DNA of 41,751 nucleotides, taken from the IMG/VR virus record IMGVR_UViG_3300036826_000085, positions 1 through 41,751 of that record; one strand, written 5' to 3'. The notes below the pieces were generated by a model. The model had not been told where the DNA came from. It saw nothing but the letters and a program-made list of their open reading frames with translations, and searched no databases. Positions 14,454 to 22,303 of this stretch are shown here, piece by piece. The stretch's first letter is position 1. Every line of letters starts with the position of its first letter. Origin of the DNA: a virus. Position numbers and translations under genes: made by a program.

Positions 14454-14651
14454 ATGCACAAGCAATCGGGTGGGACGTCCAATACGGCCGGAGGATACCA
14501 GTGTAAGTGCGGGCAGTGGGTGACGCCGCTCTGGTCGCACGCGTGTCCGATGAACGAGCCGCTGGCGTGCTCGGCGCCCAAGGGCTGGGAGTGCCCCAAG
14601 TGCGGCCGCTGCAACGCGCCGTGGATCTCGCACTGCGACCATGGCGCGTAA
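14454..14651 (+). CDS. Small zinc-ribbon protein
   Basis: A 65-residue protein with four Cys pairs or CxC/CxxC groups: YQCKCGQW, SHACP, WECPKCGRCNAPW and SHCDH. The CPxCG-x-C-NAPW signature is common in small phage proteins located just ahead of the terminase. It is likely a structural zinc ribbon that binds nucleic acid or a protein partner. The ATG at 14454 follows directly after the preceding stop; the in-frame upstream ATG at 14427 would overlap that gene. The 3' end overlaps the terminase small subunit start by 11 bases. Confidence 0.75.
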   Translation: MHKQSGGTSNTAGGYQCKCGQWVTPLWSHACPMNEPLACSAPKGWECPKCGRCNAPWISHCDHGA

Positions 14652-15123
14652 GCGAGCTCCGAAGCGCAAGAACGGACGGCCGAGCGCCTACAAGGCCGTC
14701 TACGCGAAGATGGCGTACCGCCACTGCTTGCTCGGCGCGACGAACGTCGAGCTCGGGAAGCTCTTCAGCGTTTCCGCGCAGACGATCGACGCGTGGATGA
14801 AGGCGCATCCCAAGTTTCTTGATGCCATAAAGGCCGGCCGAGAGGACGCTGACTCCCGCGTCGCGCGTGCGCTCTATCATCGCGCGATCGGCTACTCGCA
14901 TCCCGCCGTCAAAATCCTTTCCGTCTCTGGTGGCCCTGGCGCTGGCTCGAGCATCGAAGAGGTGCCCTACATCGAGCACTATCCGCCGGACACCAAAGCC
15001 GCGCAGCTGTGGCTCAACAATCGGCAGCCCGAACGCTGGCGCGATCGCCGCGAGGTCGAGATGACCGTCGTCGACAAGCGCGCCGAGCGCCTCCAGAAAG
15101 CGAGGCTGCGTCTTGTCGGGTAA
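14641..15123 (+). CDS. terS: Terminase small subunit
   Basis: A 160-residue protein. Residues 1-25 are basic (MARKRAPKRKNGRPS), residues 25-60 form an HTH (AYRHCLLGATNVELGKLFSVSAQTIDAWMKAHPKFLDAI), and the middle has the AGREDADSRVARALYHRAIGYSHP sequence very common in phage small terminases. The C-terminus (YIEHYPPDTKAAQLWLNN, then QPERWRDR) is also typical. It recognises the packaging site and recruits the large subunit encoded next. Which genome ends it makes (cos or headful) cannot be seen. Confidence 0.9.
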   Translation: MARKRAPKRKNGRPSAYKAVYAKMAYRHCLLGATNVELGKLFSVSAQTIDAWMKAHPKFLDAIKAGREDADSRVARALYHRAIGYSHPAVKILSVSGGPGAGSSIEEVPYIEHYPPDTKAAQLWLNNRQPERWRDRREVEMTVVDKRAERLQKARLRLVG

Positions 15124-15127
15124 GCCG

Positions 15128-16594
15128 ATGACCGAGGCCGAGGTGGAGCTGGCCCTGATCGATCATATGGCGAAGTTCACGCACGATCCGCTCGGATACG
15201 TGAAGTTCGCATTCCCGTGGGGCGAGGCCGGCACCGAACTCGCCGATCAGACGGGCCCGCGATCGTGGCAGCGGAAGGTGCTCGAGCGCATGGGCGCATT
15301 ACTCCGCGACGGCAAGACGCGCTACGCCGTTATCCAGGAAGCGATCGCGTCGGGGCACGGCATCGGCAAGTCCGCGCTCATCGCGTGGGTCTGCAAGTGG
15401 GCGCTCGATACGTGCGAAGACACGAAGGTCGTCATCACGGCGAACACCCAACAGCAGCTGCTGACGAAGACGTCGCCGGAGCTCGCGAAGTGGCACCGCC
15501 TGTCGATCACCTCGCACTGGTTCACGTTCACCGCGACCGCGCTCTATTCGACGGATCCGGAGCACGAGAAGACGTGGCGTGCGGACTTGGTGACCTGGTC
15601 GGAGAACAACACCGAGGCCTTCGCCGGCCTGCACAACGCCGGCAAGCGCTTAGTGCTCCTCTTCGACGAGGCCTCCGCGATCGCCGACAAGGTGTGGGAG
15701 GTCGCCGAGGGCGCACTGACCGACGCGATGACCGAGATCATGTGGTTCGTGTTTGGCAACCCGACGCGCGCGACCGGCCGCTTCCGCGAATGCTTCCGGA
15801 AGTTCCGCCATCGCTGGCACGGCGAGCACATCGACAGCCGGACCGTCGAGGGCGTGAACGTCGAGCAGCTCCAGAAGATGGTCGACGACAACGGCGAAGA
15901 TTCGGACATCGTGAAGGTCCGCGTGCGCGGGATGTTCCCCGCTGCGTCGCTTAAGTCGTTCTTCTCCGAATCGGACGTCGATCCGGCCTACGGTCGCCAT
16001 CTGCGCGACGATCAGTTCAGCTGGGCGCCGAAGATCATCAGCGTCGACGGCTCGTGGGAGGGCGACGACCCGCTCGTGATCGGGCTCCGGCAAGGGCTGA
16101 TGTTCAAGATTCTCAAATGCCTGCCGAAGAATGACAACGACGTCTGGGTCGCCAACCTGGTCGCGCGCCTCGAGGACGAGCTCGAGGCGGACGCCGTCTT
16201 CATCGACGGCGGCTTCGGCACCGGCATCGTGAGCGTCGGCCGCACGCTGCAACGTGCCTGGCGCCTCGTCTGGTTCGCCGAAGAGTCGGCCGATAAGGGA
16301 TGTCTCAACAAGCGTGCAGAGATGGCGAAGCTCACGCGCGACTGGCTCCGCGAGGGCGGTGCGATCGAGATGATCCCGCAGCTGCGCGAGGATTTGCTCG
16401 GGCCGGAGACCGTCGCGCGACTTGACGGCAAGCTGCAGCTCGAATCGAAGAAAGAAATGAAGCTGCGCGGGCTGCCGTCGCCCAACCACGGCGATGCGCT
16501 GTTCCTCTCGTTCGCGTATCCCGTCGCATCCAAGCGCCACGACCTCGCCGCGGTCAATGGCGGCGGCCGCGCGGTATGCGAGGAGTGGAATTGA
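15128..16594 (+). CDS. terL: Terminase large subunit
   Basis: A 488-residue packaging motor with an N-terminal ATPase and a C-terminal nuclease. Walker A is SGHGIGKS (75-82), Walker B LVLLFDEAS (175-183), and the coupling region FVFGNPTR (207-214). The nuclease domain starts at IISVDGSWEGDD (303-314), with candidate metal ligands D307, D360 in VFIDGGFG, and a late Asp in NHGDALFLSF. A TTG at 15113 is an alternative start overlapping the small-subunit gene; I prefer the ATG at 15128. The stop overlaps the TTG of the GNAT gene. Confidence 0.95.
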   Translation: MTEAEVELALIDHMAKFTHDPLGYVKFAFPWGEAGTELADQTGPRSWQRKVLERMGALLRDGKTRYAVIQEAIASGHGIGKSALIAWVCKWALDTCEDTKVVITANTQQQLLTKTSPELAKWHRLSITSHWFTFTATALYSTDPEHEKTWRADLVTWSENNTEAFAGLHNAGKRLVLLFDEASAIADKVWEVAEGALTDAMTEIMWFVFGNPTRATGRFRECFRKFRHRWHGEHIDSRTVEGVNVEQLQKMVDDNGEDSDIVKVRVRGMFPAASLKSFFSESDVDPAYGRHLRDDQFSWAPKIISVDGSWEGDDPLVIGLRQGLMFKILKCLPKNDNDVWVANLVARLEDELEADAVFIDGGFGTGIVSVGRTLQRAWRLVWFAEESADKGCLNKRAEMAKLTRDWLREGGAIEMIPQLREDLLGPETVARLDGKLQLESKKEMKLRGLPSPNHGDALFLSFAYPVASKRHDLAAVNGGGRAVCEEWN

Positions 16595-17043
16595 TCACCA
16601 TCCGCTTCGCCACATTCGAGGATGTCGAGTGGCTCTTCACGCAGTGCATCGACTTCGATCGGTTCTTCGGCGCCAAGCAGTCGCTCATGGCCGACGATCC
16701 AGCCTACACGCGGGAGCTGCTCGCGACGCTCATCACGCAACACATCGTCCTTGTGGCGGTGCGCGGGGTCGAGCTCATCGGGTTCATCGCTGGGAGCCTC
16801 GCGTCCCACCCGTTCCGCCCGACGCTGTCCGTTGCGACGGAGCTGCTGTGGTGGGTGCTGCCCCCGAATCGCCAGAGCAGCGCCGGCGCGCGGCTGCTCA
16901 ACGCGTTCGAGGATGTCGCACGCGATCGCGGCGCTCAGTGGATCCTGATGGCGCTCGAGGCAGAGAGCCCGGTGCGCCCTGAATCGCTGACGCGTCGCGG
17001 CTATCGCGCGAAGGAAACGAGCTACCTGCTGGAGGTCGCGTGA
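16591..17043 (+). CDS. GNAT-family N-acetyltransferase
   Basis: A 150-residue protein starting MITIRFATFEDVEWLF, the standard opening of a GNAT fold. Strand beta4 and the acetyl-CoA loop are at ELLWWVLPPNRQSSAGARLLNAFEDVARDRG, with the Q/R-x2-G/A-type pyrophosphate-binding motif modified to RQSSAG. The end RRGYRAKETSYLLEV is also typical. The TTG at 16591 has AGGAG (16581-16585) at ideal spacing; an ATG at 16576 is the alternative. GNAT genes between terminase and portal are known in podovirus genomes, with a target that is unknown. It may acetylate a virion or host protein. Confidence 0.85.
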   Translation: MITIRFATFEDVEWLFTQCIDFDRFFGAKQSLMADDPAYTRELLATLITQHIVLVAVRGVELIGFIAGSLASHPFRPTLSVATELLWWVLPPNRQSSAGARLLNAFEDVARDRGAQWILMALEAESPVRPESLTRRGYRAKETSYLLEVA

Positions 17044-17177
17044 CGATTCAGGTTGGCTGGCCATGCCGCCGCCCTCGCGCCGGCGTCGAGCACGAGAAAC
17101 TGATCAGCGGTCACGTGTTTCGGCTCGTCATCTGGCCGGAGCGTTGGGGCATTTACTTCGCCTGGTACAAGTACTGA
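17040..17177 (+). CDS. Tiny hypothetical protein (45 residues)
   Basis: This frame starts with GTG overlapping the GNAT stop and ends at a TGA that overlaps the ATG of the next gene, filling the gap exactly. The product ends HVFRLVIWPERWGIYFAWYKY, rich in aromatic residues as in many short phage proteins. Coding is inferred from the perfect start/stop coupling on both sides. No family assigned. Confidence 0.5.
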   Translation: MTIQVGWPCRRPRAGVEHEKLISGHVFRLVIWPERWGIYFAWYKY

Positions 17178-17470
17178 TGGCCGCGCTCTCGACACTCGCG
17201 GCGGTCGGCGCCGGGCTCGCGACGAGCTACCTGCTCAAGCCGAAGGCGCCGAAGCAAGCGCTGACGCCGCCGCCCGTCGCGCCGCCGCCGGATCCGTCCA
17301 TCGCGTTGCTCGCGGCCGCGCGCGCCGCGCAGCAGACCGCGCTACTCAACAAGCGACGCAACCAGTCCACGGCGGGCGGCGCCGGCGTGAATCCGTCGAC
17401 GCTGCTCACCGGGCCGAGCGGGCTCACGACCCCGCCGCCCGTGCAGCGCAAAACACTCCTCGGGTATTGA
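17177..17470 (+). CDS. Small Pro/Ala-rich phage protein
   Basis: A 97-residue protein with a hydrophobic N-terminus (MAALSTLAAVGAGLATSYLL), a Pro-rich middle (ALTPPPVAPPPDPS) and a C-terminus with NPSTLLTGPSGLTTPP then KTLLGY. Proteins of this make-up, with a hydrophobic start and an ending close to TLLG, are regular members of podovirus packaging and head gene clusters just before the portal gene. The role is unknown; a minor virion or membrane-associated part is possible. ATG at 17177 overlaps the stop of the 45-residue ORF. Confidence 0.75.
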   Translation: MAALSTLAAVGAGLATSYLLKPKAPKQALTPPPVAPPPDPSIALLAAARAAQQTALLNKRRNQSTAGGAGVNPSTLLTGPSGLTTPPPVQRKTLLGY

Positions 17471-17473
17471 GAA

Positions 17474-17806
17474 ATGGAAACGCAATCGAAGAATCCGGAG
17501 ACGGTGGAGTTCGTCGTCCCGCAAGCGCCGGACAGCGTCACGGATGCCGAATCGCGCGAGCTGTACCGGGACGTCAACGTCGGTCGCCGCATCATCAAAG
17601 GTCACGCGGCCTACCTCGACGCTCTCCGGCGCCAGGCGGCGCGCCTGATGAAGCGCGAGGACGTCGAGACGAGCCCGGAAGTCATCGCGAACATCACGCT
17701 CGCGTACCGCCACCTCGAGGACGCGTCGATGCGACTCGGCAAGGCGCTCCAGGCGATCGACGGCGGCGTCAGCGTCTACGATCGCGCGACGACTGTCGGA
17801 GCGTGA
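17474..17806 (+). CDS. Small two-helix protein, possible Acb2/Tad1-type hairpin
   Basis: A 110-residue protein. After a polar start (METQSKNPETVEF), residues 30-95 are predicted as two long helices: ELYRDVNVGRRIIKGHAAYL with LDALRRQAARLM, then SPEVIANITLAYRHLEDASM followed by RLGKALQAI. The second helix, with its hydrophobic-x-HLE-x-A-x-M-x3-KAL spacing, resembles the helical hairpin seen in phage nucleotide-sponge proteins of the Acb2/Tad1 group, which are also often encoded in head-gene operons. The match is loose and from memory. A head completion or scaffolding role is equally possible. The next gene starts immediately after its stop. Confidence 0.75.
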   Translation: METQSKNPETVEFVVPQAPDSVTDAESRELYRDVNVGRRIIKGHAAYLDALRRQAARLMKREDVETSPEVIANITLAYRHLEDASMRLGKALQAIDGGVSVYDRATTVGA

Positions 17807-19522
17807 GTGGCTGAGACGAATCGCCAGCGCTACCAGGCGCTGCTCACTGCGCTCAAGACTGAGCGCAGCTCATTCGAGTCGCATTGGAAAGAGATCGGCG
17901 ACTTCCTGTTTCCCCGTGGTGTTCGCACGTCGACCAGCGACACGAATCGCGGCACGAAGCGTTACGACAGGATCGTCGACGGCAGCGGCGTTATGGCTGC
18001 GCGCACGCTCGCCGCGGGCATGACGAGCGGCATGACGTCGCCGGCGCGGCCGTGGTTCCGGCTCGGGACGATCGAGACCGAGCTCGCGAAGTTCGGGCCC
18101 GTGAAGGACTGGCTCGAGACGTGTCGTGCGACGATCGCGTCGATTCTCCTGCGCTCGAACTTCTACAAGCAGGTGCCGATCCTCTATCGCTCGGCCGGCG
18201 TCTTCGGTACTGGCGCGATGGGCTGCTTCGAGGACGAGCGCACGCTCGTGCGTTTTCAGGGCTATCCGCTCCGTGAATATTTTCTCGCGCTCGACTATCG
18301 CGAGGATTGCCGCGTCTTCGTGCGCGAGTTTCGGATGACCGTGCGCCAGATCGTCGGGCAGTTCGGGAAGTTTGATCGCGCCGGCAATCTCCAGAAGGAC
18401 AATCTCTCGGCGACGGTCGCCAATGCCTGGGACCGGAGCAACTACGACACGGCGATCGACGTCTGTCACGTCATCACGGCGAACACGCAGGCGAATCCGC
18501 GGTCGCTGGGAGCGAAGTTCAAGCCGTTCACGGATTGCTATTTCGAGTCTGGCAACAGCAGCGATGGGAACACCGACCGCTATCTGCGCGAGGCTGGCTT
18601 CGACGAGTTCCCGATCTTCGCGTTCCGCTGGGAGACACAACCCGGCGACGTGTACGGCACCGATTGCCCCGGCATGACCGCGCTCGGCGACGTCAAGCAA
18701 CTGCAGACAGCCGAGAAGATTTCGCTCTCTGCGATCGACAAAATGGTGCGGCCGCCGATGGTGGCGCCCAGTTCCGCGCGCGCCGCTCGCCTCTCACAGC
18801 TACCGGGCGATCTCAGCTACTTCGACGAGACGAAGGAGGCCGCGATCCGGCCGCTCGTTGACACGACGACCTTCCGCGTCGATCTCCTCGAGAGCAAGCA
18901 AGAGCAAGTCCGCGCGCGAATCGACGAAGCGTTCTACAAGCGGCTCTTCCTGATGCTGTCGACGATCGATCCGAAAGACGTCACGGCGACCGCGGTCAAC
19001 GAGATGAAGGAAGAGAAGCTGTTAATGCTCGGGCCCGTGCTCGGCCAGGCCGATCAGGATGTCTTGAAGCCGAACATCGACCGCGTGTTCGCGATCGCGC
19101 TGCGGAACGGCATGCTGCCGCCGCCGCCGCCAGAGCTCGAGGGCCAGGAGCTCGAGGTTGAGTATGTCTCCGCGCTCGCCCAGGCGCTGAAAGCAATCGG
19201 CCGCTCCGGCGTCGACGCGTTCACGGGCTACGCGCTGCAGCTCGCGCAGGTCCAGCCGGATGTCATGGACAAGCTCGACACCGATGTGATGATCGAGCGC
19301 TACGCCGAGATGACCGGCGTACCGCCCGACATGGTGCATTCGGACGACGAGGCCGCGGAGCTCCGCCGTCAGCGCGCAGACATGCAGCGCGGGCAAGCGG
19401 CGATGGCGTCGGCCACCCAGGGCGCCGCGGCCGCGAAGGACCTCGCCGACGCGAAGATCACCGACGACTCAGCCCTGAGCGCGGTGCTCAACGCCGGCGG
19501 TGGAGTACCGGCGAATGCCTGA
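17807..19522 (+). CDS. Portal (head-tail connector) protein
   Basis: A 571-residue protein of the podovirus head-tail connector family (PF12236 type). It opens with RYQALLTALKTERSSFESHW, KEIGDFLFPRG, and later has ARTLAAGMTSGMTSPARPWFRL, a hallmark of this family, and VYGTDCPGMTALGDVKQLQ. The C-terminal section (about 470-571) is the crown/barrel type helical region ending in an Ala-rich tail. Twelve copies would form the vertex through which DNA enters and leaves. The start is GTG at 17807, with GGAG (17798-17801) five bases upstream. Confidence 0.95.
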   Translation: MAETNRQRYQALLTALKTERSSFESHWKEIGDFLFPRGVRTSTSDTNRGTKRYDRIVDGSGVMAARTLAAGMTSGMTSPARPWFRLGTIETELAKFGPVKDWLETCRATIASILLRSNFYKQVPILYRSAGVFGTGAMGCFEDERTLVRFQGYPLREYFLALDYREDCRVFVREFRMTVRQIVGQFGKFDRAGNLQKDNLSATVANAWDRSNYDTAIDVCHVITANTQANPRSLGAKFKPFTDCYFESGNSSDGNTDRYLREAGFDEFPIFAFRWETQPGDVYGTDCPGMTALGDVKQLQTAEKISLSAIDKMVRPPMVAPSSARAARLSQLPGDLSYFDETKEAAIRPLVDTTTFRVDLLESKQEQVRARIDEAFYKRLFLMLSTIDPKDVTATAVNEMKEEKLLMLGPVLGQADQDVLKPNIDRVFAIALRNGMLPPPPPELEGQELEVEYVSALAQALKAIGRSGVDAFTGYALQLAQVQPDVMDKLDTDVMIERYAEMTGVPPDMVHSDDEAAELRRQRADMQRGQAAMASATQGAAAAKDLADAKITDDSALSAVLNAGGGVPANA

Positions 19523-19880
19523 GCCGCGTGCACTGGTCGGCAACGCCTCGAGCGAGCGCCAGGTGGCGAACGCGAAGCGGATCGAGCGCCAGCGACAGCA
19601 GCAGCTGGACGCAGATCTCGCCGTGCTGCTCGGGACGCCCGAAGGCGTCCGTGTATGGACGCATCTCGCTGCCCGATGGAATGGCTGGCGCTCCGTGTTC
19701 GCGCCGACCGCGCTGGCGATGGCCTATCGCAGCGGCCAGCAGGATGTCGCGCACGAGCTCCTGAGAATTGCCGAGAACGCGGCGCCTGGCACGCTGGCGA
19801 GGATCCGCGCCGAAGAAGAACGCCTCGCCGCTGAGCTGCGCGGCGTGAGCACCACTGAATCCGAGGACTCTGATGCCTGA
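19515..19880 (+). CDS. Bbp19-like phage protein
   Basis: A 121-residue protein that matches the Bbp19-like domain of Bordetella phage BPP-1: KRIERQRQQQLDADLAVLLG, GTPEGVRVWTHLAAR, FAPTALAMAYRSGQQDVAHELL. In this group it is encoded between portal and scaffold, exactly as here. The role is probably in head assembly, but it has not been clearly defined. ATG at 19515 overlaps the portal 3' end by eight bases. The C-terminus overlaps the scaffold start likewise. Confidence 0.8.
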   Translation: MPEPRALVGNASSERQVANAKRIERQRQQQLDADLAVLLGTPEGVRVWTHLAARWNGWRSVFAPTALAMAYRSGQQDVAHELLRIAENAAPGTLARIRAEEERLAAELRGVSTTESEDSDA

Positions 19881-20529
19881 TCCAACACCGACGCCCGATC
19901 CGACACTGACACCGGCTCCGACTCCGGATCCGGCGCCACCGGCACCGACCGATCCGCCGGCTCCTGTTCCGCCGGCACCGGCACCGACCGATCCGCCGAA
20001 GCCGCCGGATCCGGCGCCTGTCGAATACAAGTTGGCCCTGCCCCAGAACACCGTGCTCACCGATGCGAGCCTCGAGAGGACGACCGCCTTTGCGCGCACG
20101 TCGGGACTCTCACCTGAGGTTGCGCAGAAGGCGCTCGAGTTCGCGGACAGCGAAGTGAAGACCGCGCGCGACGACTTGCTCGCGGCGTGGCAGCCCGGCG
20201 ATCCGGCGACGAACACCGCGCCTGGCGCCGAGTGGAAGAAAGCGCACGACGGCTACCTTGCGGCTGCGCTTGCGGACCCGGAGCTCGGCGCCGGCGACCA
20301 GATGAAGCTCGACGCCGCAGTCGCGAAGGCGCAGCAGGTCTTCGAGAAATACGCGACGCCCGAGTTCCGCACGCTGCTTGCGCGAACCGGCTACGGCTCC
20401 CACCCGGAAGTCCTGCGGGTGTTCGCGAACATCGGCAAGGCGATGGGCGAGCAGCTGCCGGTGCCGAGCAACGCACACGGCGACGGCCGGTTGTCGGACG
20501 CCGAAGTGTTCTACGCGAAGAAGGGATAA
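19873..20529 (+). CDS. Scaffold-like protein with Pro-rich N-terminus
   Basis: A 218-residue protein. Residues 1-48 are a Pro/Ala/Thr/Asp repeat (PDPTPTPDP and similar), built in the DNA from repeated CCGGCACCGACCGATCC-type units. Residues 50-218 are mostly helical and charged (SLERTTAFARTSGLSPEVAQ, DLLAAWQPGDP, KLDAAVAKAQQVFEKY), with the NAHGDGRLSDAEVFYAKKG ending seen in many BPP-1-type scaffold or head-protein genes. The position directly ahead of the major capsid gene fits a scaffold. The Pro-rich part may be a flexible linker. Confidence 0.8.
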   Translation: MPDPTPTPDPTLTPAPTPDPAPPAPTDPPAPVPPAPAPTDPPKPPDPAPVEYKLALPQNTVLTDASLERTTAFARTSGLSPEVAQKALEFADSEVKTARDDLLAAWQPGDPATNTAPGAEWKKAHDGYLAAALADPELGAGDQMKLDAAVAKAQQVFEKYATPEFRTLLARTGYGSHPEVLRVFANIGKAMGEQLPVPSNAHGDGRLSDAEVFYAKKG

Positions 20530-20554
20530 GACAACTCAAACACACGAACGACCG

Positions 20555-20579
20555 CGGGCGCTCCCAGTCGGGGCGCCCG
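20555..20579 (+). terminator. Terminator-like hairpin before the major capsid gene
   Basis: CGGGCGC (20555-20561) and GCGCCCG (20573-20579) form a stem that continues inward as CCC/GGG with one unpaired T. TTCGCGTTCC follows, a weak T-rich tail. The sequence TCGGGGCGCCCGTTCGC (20568-20584) recurs exactly at 22261-22277. Confidence 0.6.
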
Positions 20580-20608
20580 TTCGCGTTCCCAGCAACGGAT
20601 AAGCCATC

Positions 20609-21634
20609 ATGCCAACAATTGGCGCAACGGTCCTCACGCTCGTCGATTGGGCGAAGCGGCAGGACCCGAATGACAAGACGGCCCGCATCATTGAGATGCT
20701 GAGCCAGACCAACGCGATCATCAACGACGCACCGATGCTCGAGGGCAACCTGCCCGTTGGTCACCGCACCACGGTGCGCACGCAGCTGCCGACGGTCGGT
20801 CGCCGTCGCCTCAACCAGGGCGTGACGCCGTCGAAGAGCACGACCAAGCAGAGCGACGAGCAGGCCGCGATCTACGAGGCCTGGTCGGAAGTTGATGTCG
20901 ATCTGGCGGATCTCGGGGGAGACGTTGCCGGGTTCCGGCTCTCCGAGTCGTCTGCGTTCCTCGAGGGCATGAACCAGGCGATGGCGGCGAGCGTGTTCTA
21001 CGGCAACGCCGGCGTCGACCAGACCAACTTCACGGGCTTTGCGCCGCGCTATCCGGCGTCGACGGGCTTCGTGACGTCGCCGAACGTGATCCTGGGCAAC
21101 GGCACGCCGGCCGGCAGCGACCAGACCTCGATCTGGCTCGTGGGCTGGGGGCCGAATTCGGTCCACATGTTCTACCCGCGCGGGTCGACGGTGGGGCTCA
21201 CGCATCAGGATCTCGGTATCGAGACGGCCGAGACCACGGCCGGTATCGGTCAGACGCGCATGCGCGTGTACCGCGACCGCTACGTGTGGAAGGCAGGGCT
21301 CGCGGTCCGCGATTGGCGCTACGTCGTTCGCATCGCGAACGTCGACACGTCGAACCTCGTCGCCAACACGAACCCGCCGACGCCGGATCTGATCACGCTG
21401 ATGTCCCGCGCGATCGATCGCATCCCGTCGATCGGCGCGTGCCGGCCGGTGTTCTACATGAGCCGCACGCCGCAGTCGTGGCTGCGCGTTCAGGCGCTTG
21501 CGAAGTCGACCAACGCGATCGCGGTCGAGCCGGCGCTCAACCAGTTCGGTCAGCGTTTGGGCGATCTCTCCTTCCTCGGGATCCCGATCCGCACCTGCGA
21601 TCAGATCCTCGAGACCGAAGCGATCCTCTCGTAA
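20609..21634 (+). CDS. Major capsid protein (GP7/Bbp17-like)
   Basis: A 341-residue protein with the opening MPTIGATVLTLVDWAKRQDP, then EMLSQTNAIINDAPMLEGNL, PVGHRTTVRTQLPTVGRR and LNQGVTPSKSTTKQ, which is the characteristic N-terminal half of the podovirus major capsid family to which the BPP-1 coat protein belongs. The remaining sequence is as expected for an HK97-fold coat protein (AMAASVFYGNAGVDQTNFTG). It would form the icosahedral shell with the scaffold before it and the cement protein after it. It is isolated by hairpins at 20555 and 22250, probably for high expression. Confidence 0.95.
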   Translation: MPTIGATVLTLVDWAKRQDPNDKTARIIEMLSQTNAIINDAPMLEGNLPVGHRTTVRTQLPTVGRRRLNQGVTPSKSTTKQSDEQAAIYEAWSEVDVDLADLGGDVAGFRLSESSAFLEGMNQAMAASVFYGNAGVDQTNFTGFAPRYPASTGFVTSPNVILGNGTPAGSDQTSIWLVGWGPNSVHMFYPRGSTVGLTHQDLGIETAETTAGIGQTRMRVYRDRYVWKAGLAVRDWRYVVRIANVDTSNLVANTNPPTPDLITLMSRAIDRIPSIGACRPVFYMSRTPQSWLRVQALAKSTNAIAVEPALNQFGQRLGDLSFLGIPIRTCDQILETEAILS

Positions 21635-21682
21635 TTCCGCCCGCCGTTTCATAGGCATCGAACACTCACAGAGGACTTGGAC

Positions 21683-22231
21683 ATGAAAGCAATTCCGAGC
21701 AATAAATGGCATCGGCCCTGGGCGGTTCGCGCCGCCCTGGTGGCCGTGATGTTGGTCTTCGCGTTGCTTGGTCATCCGATCCCCGCTGTCGCGGGCGTCG
21801 TCGGTATGATCATCGACAACGAAAACAGGTTCTCAGTCGCCCAGGCGCTCGTCGCCACGGCGGTCTCGACGGACCTCATCGATCTCGGCGCTGACCGAGA
21901 CATCGGCATCGGCGAGCCGATGGTAGTCGTCGTCACCGTCGACGTCGCAGCGGCCGGCGGTGGTACGTTGCAGGTCACCGTGCAGGCGGACGACAACTCC
22001 GGTTTCGCCAGTCCCGGCACTGTCGCGCAGACGGGGCAGATTGCCGCCGCCACCTTGGTGGCCGGTTACAAGTTCGCAGTCCAGATTCCGCCGGACTTGC
22101 TGACCGAGCGGTTCTTGCGGCTGAACTACACGCTCGTGACGATGACGGGCATCACGCTCACTGCGTCGCTCATCCCGCAGAACTTCATGCAGGCGGATGC
22201 GTACGGCGCCAGCGGCTTCACGGTCAAGTAA
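21683..22231 (+). CDS. Bbp16-like capsid cement protein with hydrophobic N-terminal extension
   Basis: A 182-residue protein. From M42 it follows the Bbp16 pattern: MIIDNENRFSVAQALVATA, STDLIDLGADRDIGIGEP, then beta-rich segments and a C-terminal TVK. Bbp16 proteins decorate or clamp the BPP-1-type capsid. Unusual here are 41 extra residues with the look of a signal peptide: a basic start (MKAIPSNKWHRPWAVR), a hydrophobic core (AALVAVMLVFALLG), then PAVAG. GAGGA at 21671-21675, seven bases before the ATG at 21683, supports the long form. The ATG at 21806 would give the normal-size protein but has no good binding site. Confidence 0.82.
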   Translation: MKAIPSNKWHRPWAVRAALVAVMLVFALLGHPIPAVAGVVGMIIDNENRFSVAQALVATAVSTDLIDLGADRDIGIGEPMVVVVTVDVAAAGGGTLQVTVQADDNSGFASPGTVAQTGQIAAATLVAGYKFAVQIPPDLLTERFLRLNYTLVTMTGITLTASLIPQNFMQADAYGASGFTVK

Positions 22232-22249
22232 GTCGATCCTGCTTCACGC

Positions 22250-22273
22250 GACGGGCGTCCTTCGGGGCGCCCG
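22250..22273 (+). terminator. Terminator-like hairpin after the cement protein gene
   Basis: ACGGGCG (22250-22256) pairs with CGCCCGT (22267-22273), with a short CC/GG extension around TTC. TTCGCATTTCC follows, giving a modest T-rich tail. It shares 17 identical bases with the hairpin at 20555, so the two elements bracket the capsid and cement genes. Confidence 0.6.
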
Positions 22274-22303
22274 TTCGCATTTCCTCGCACTCACAGAGAA
22301 CCA

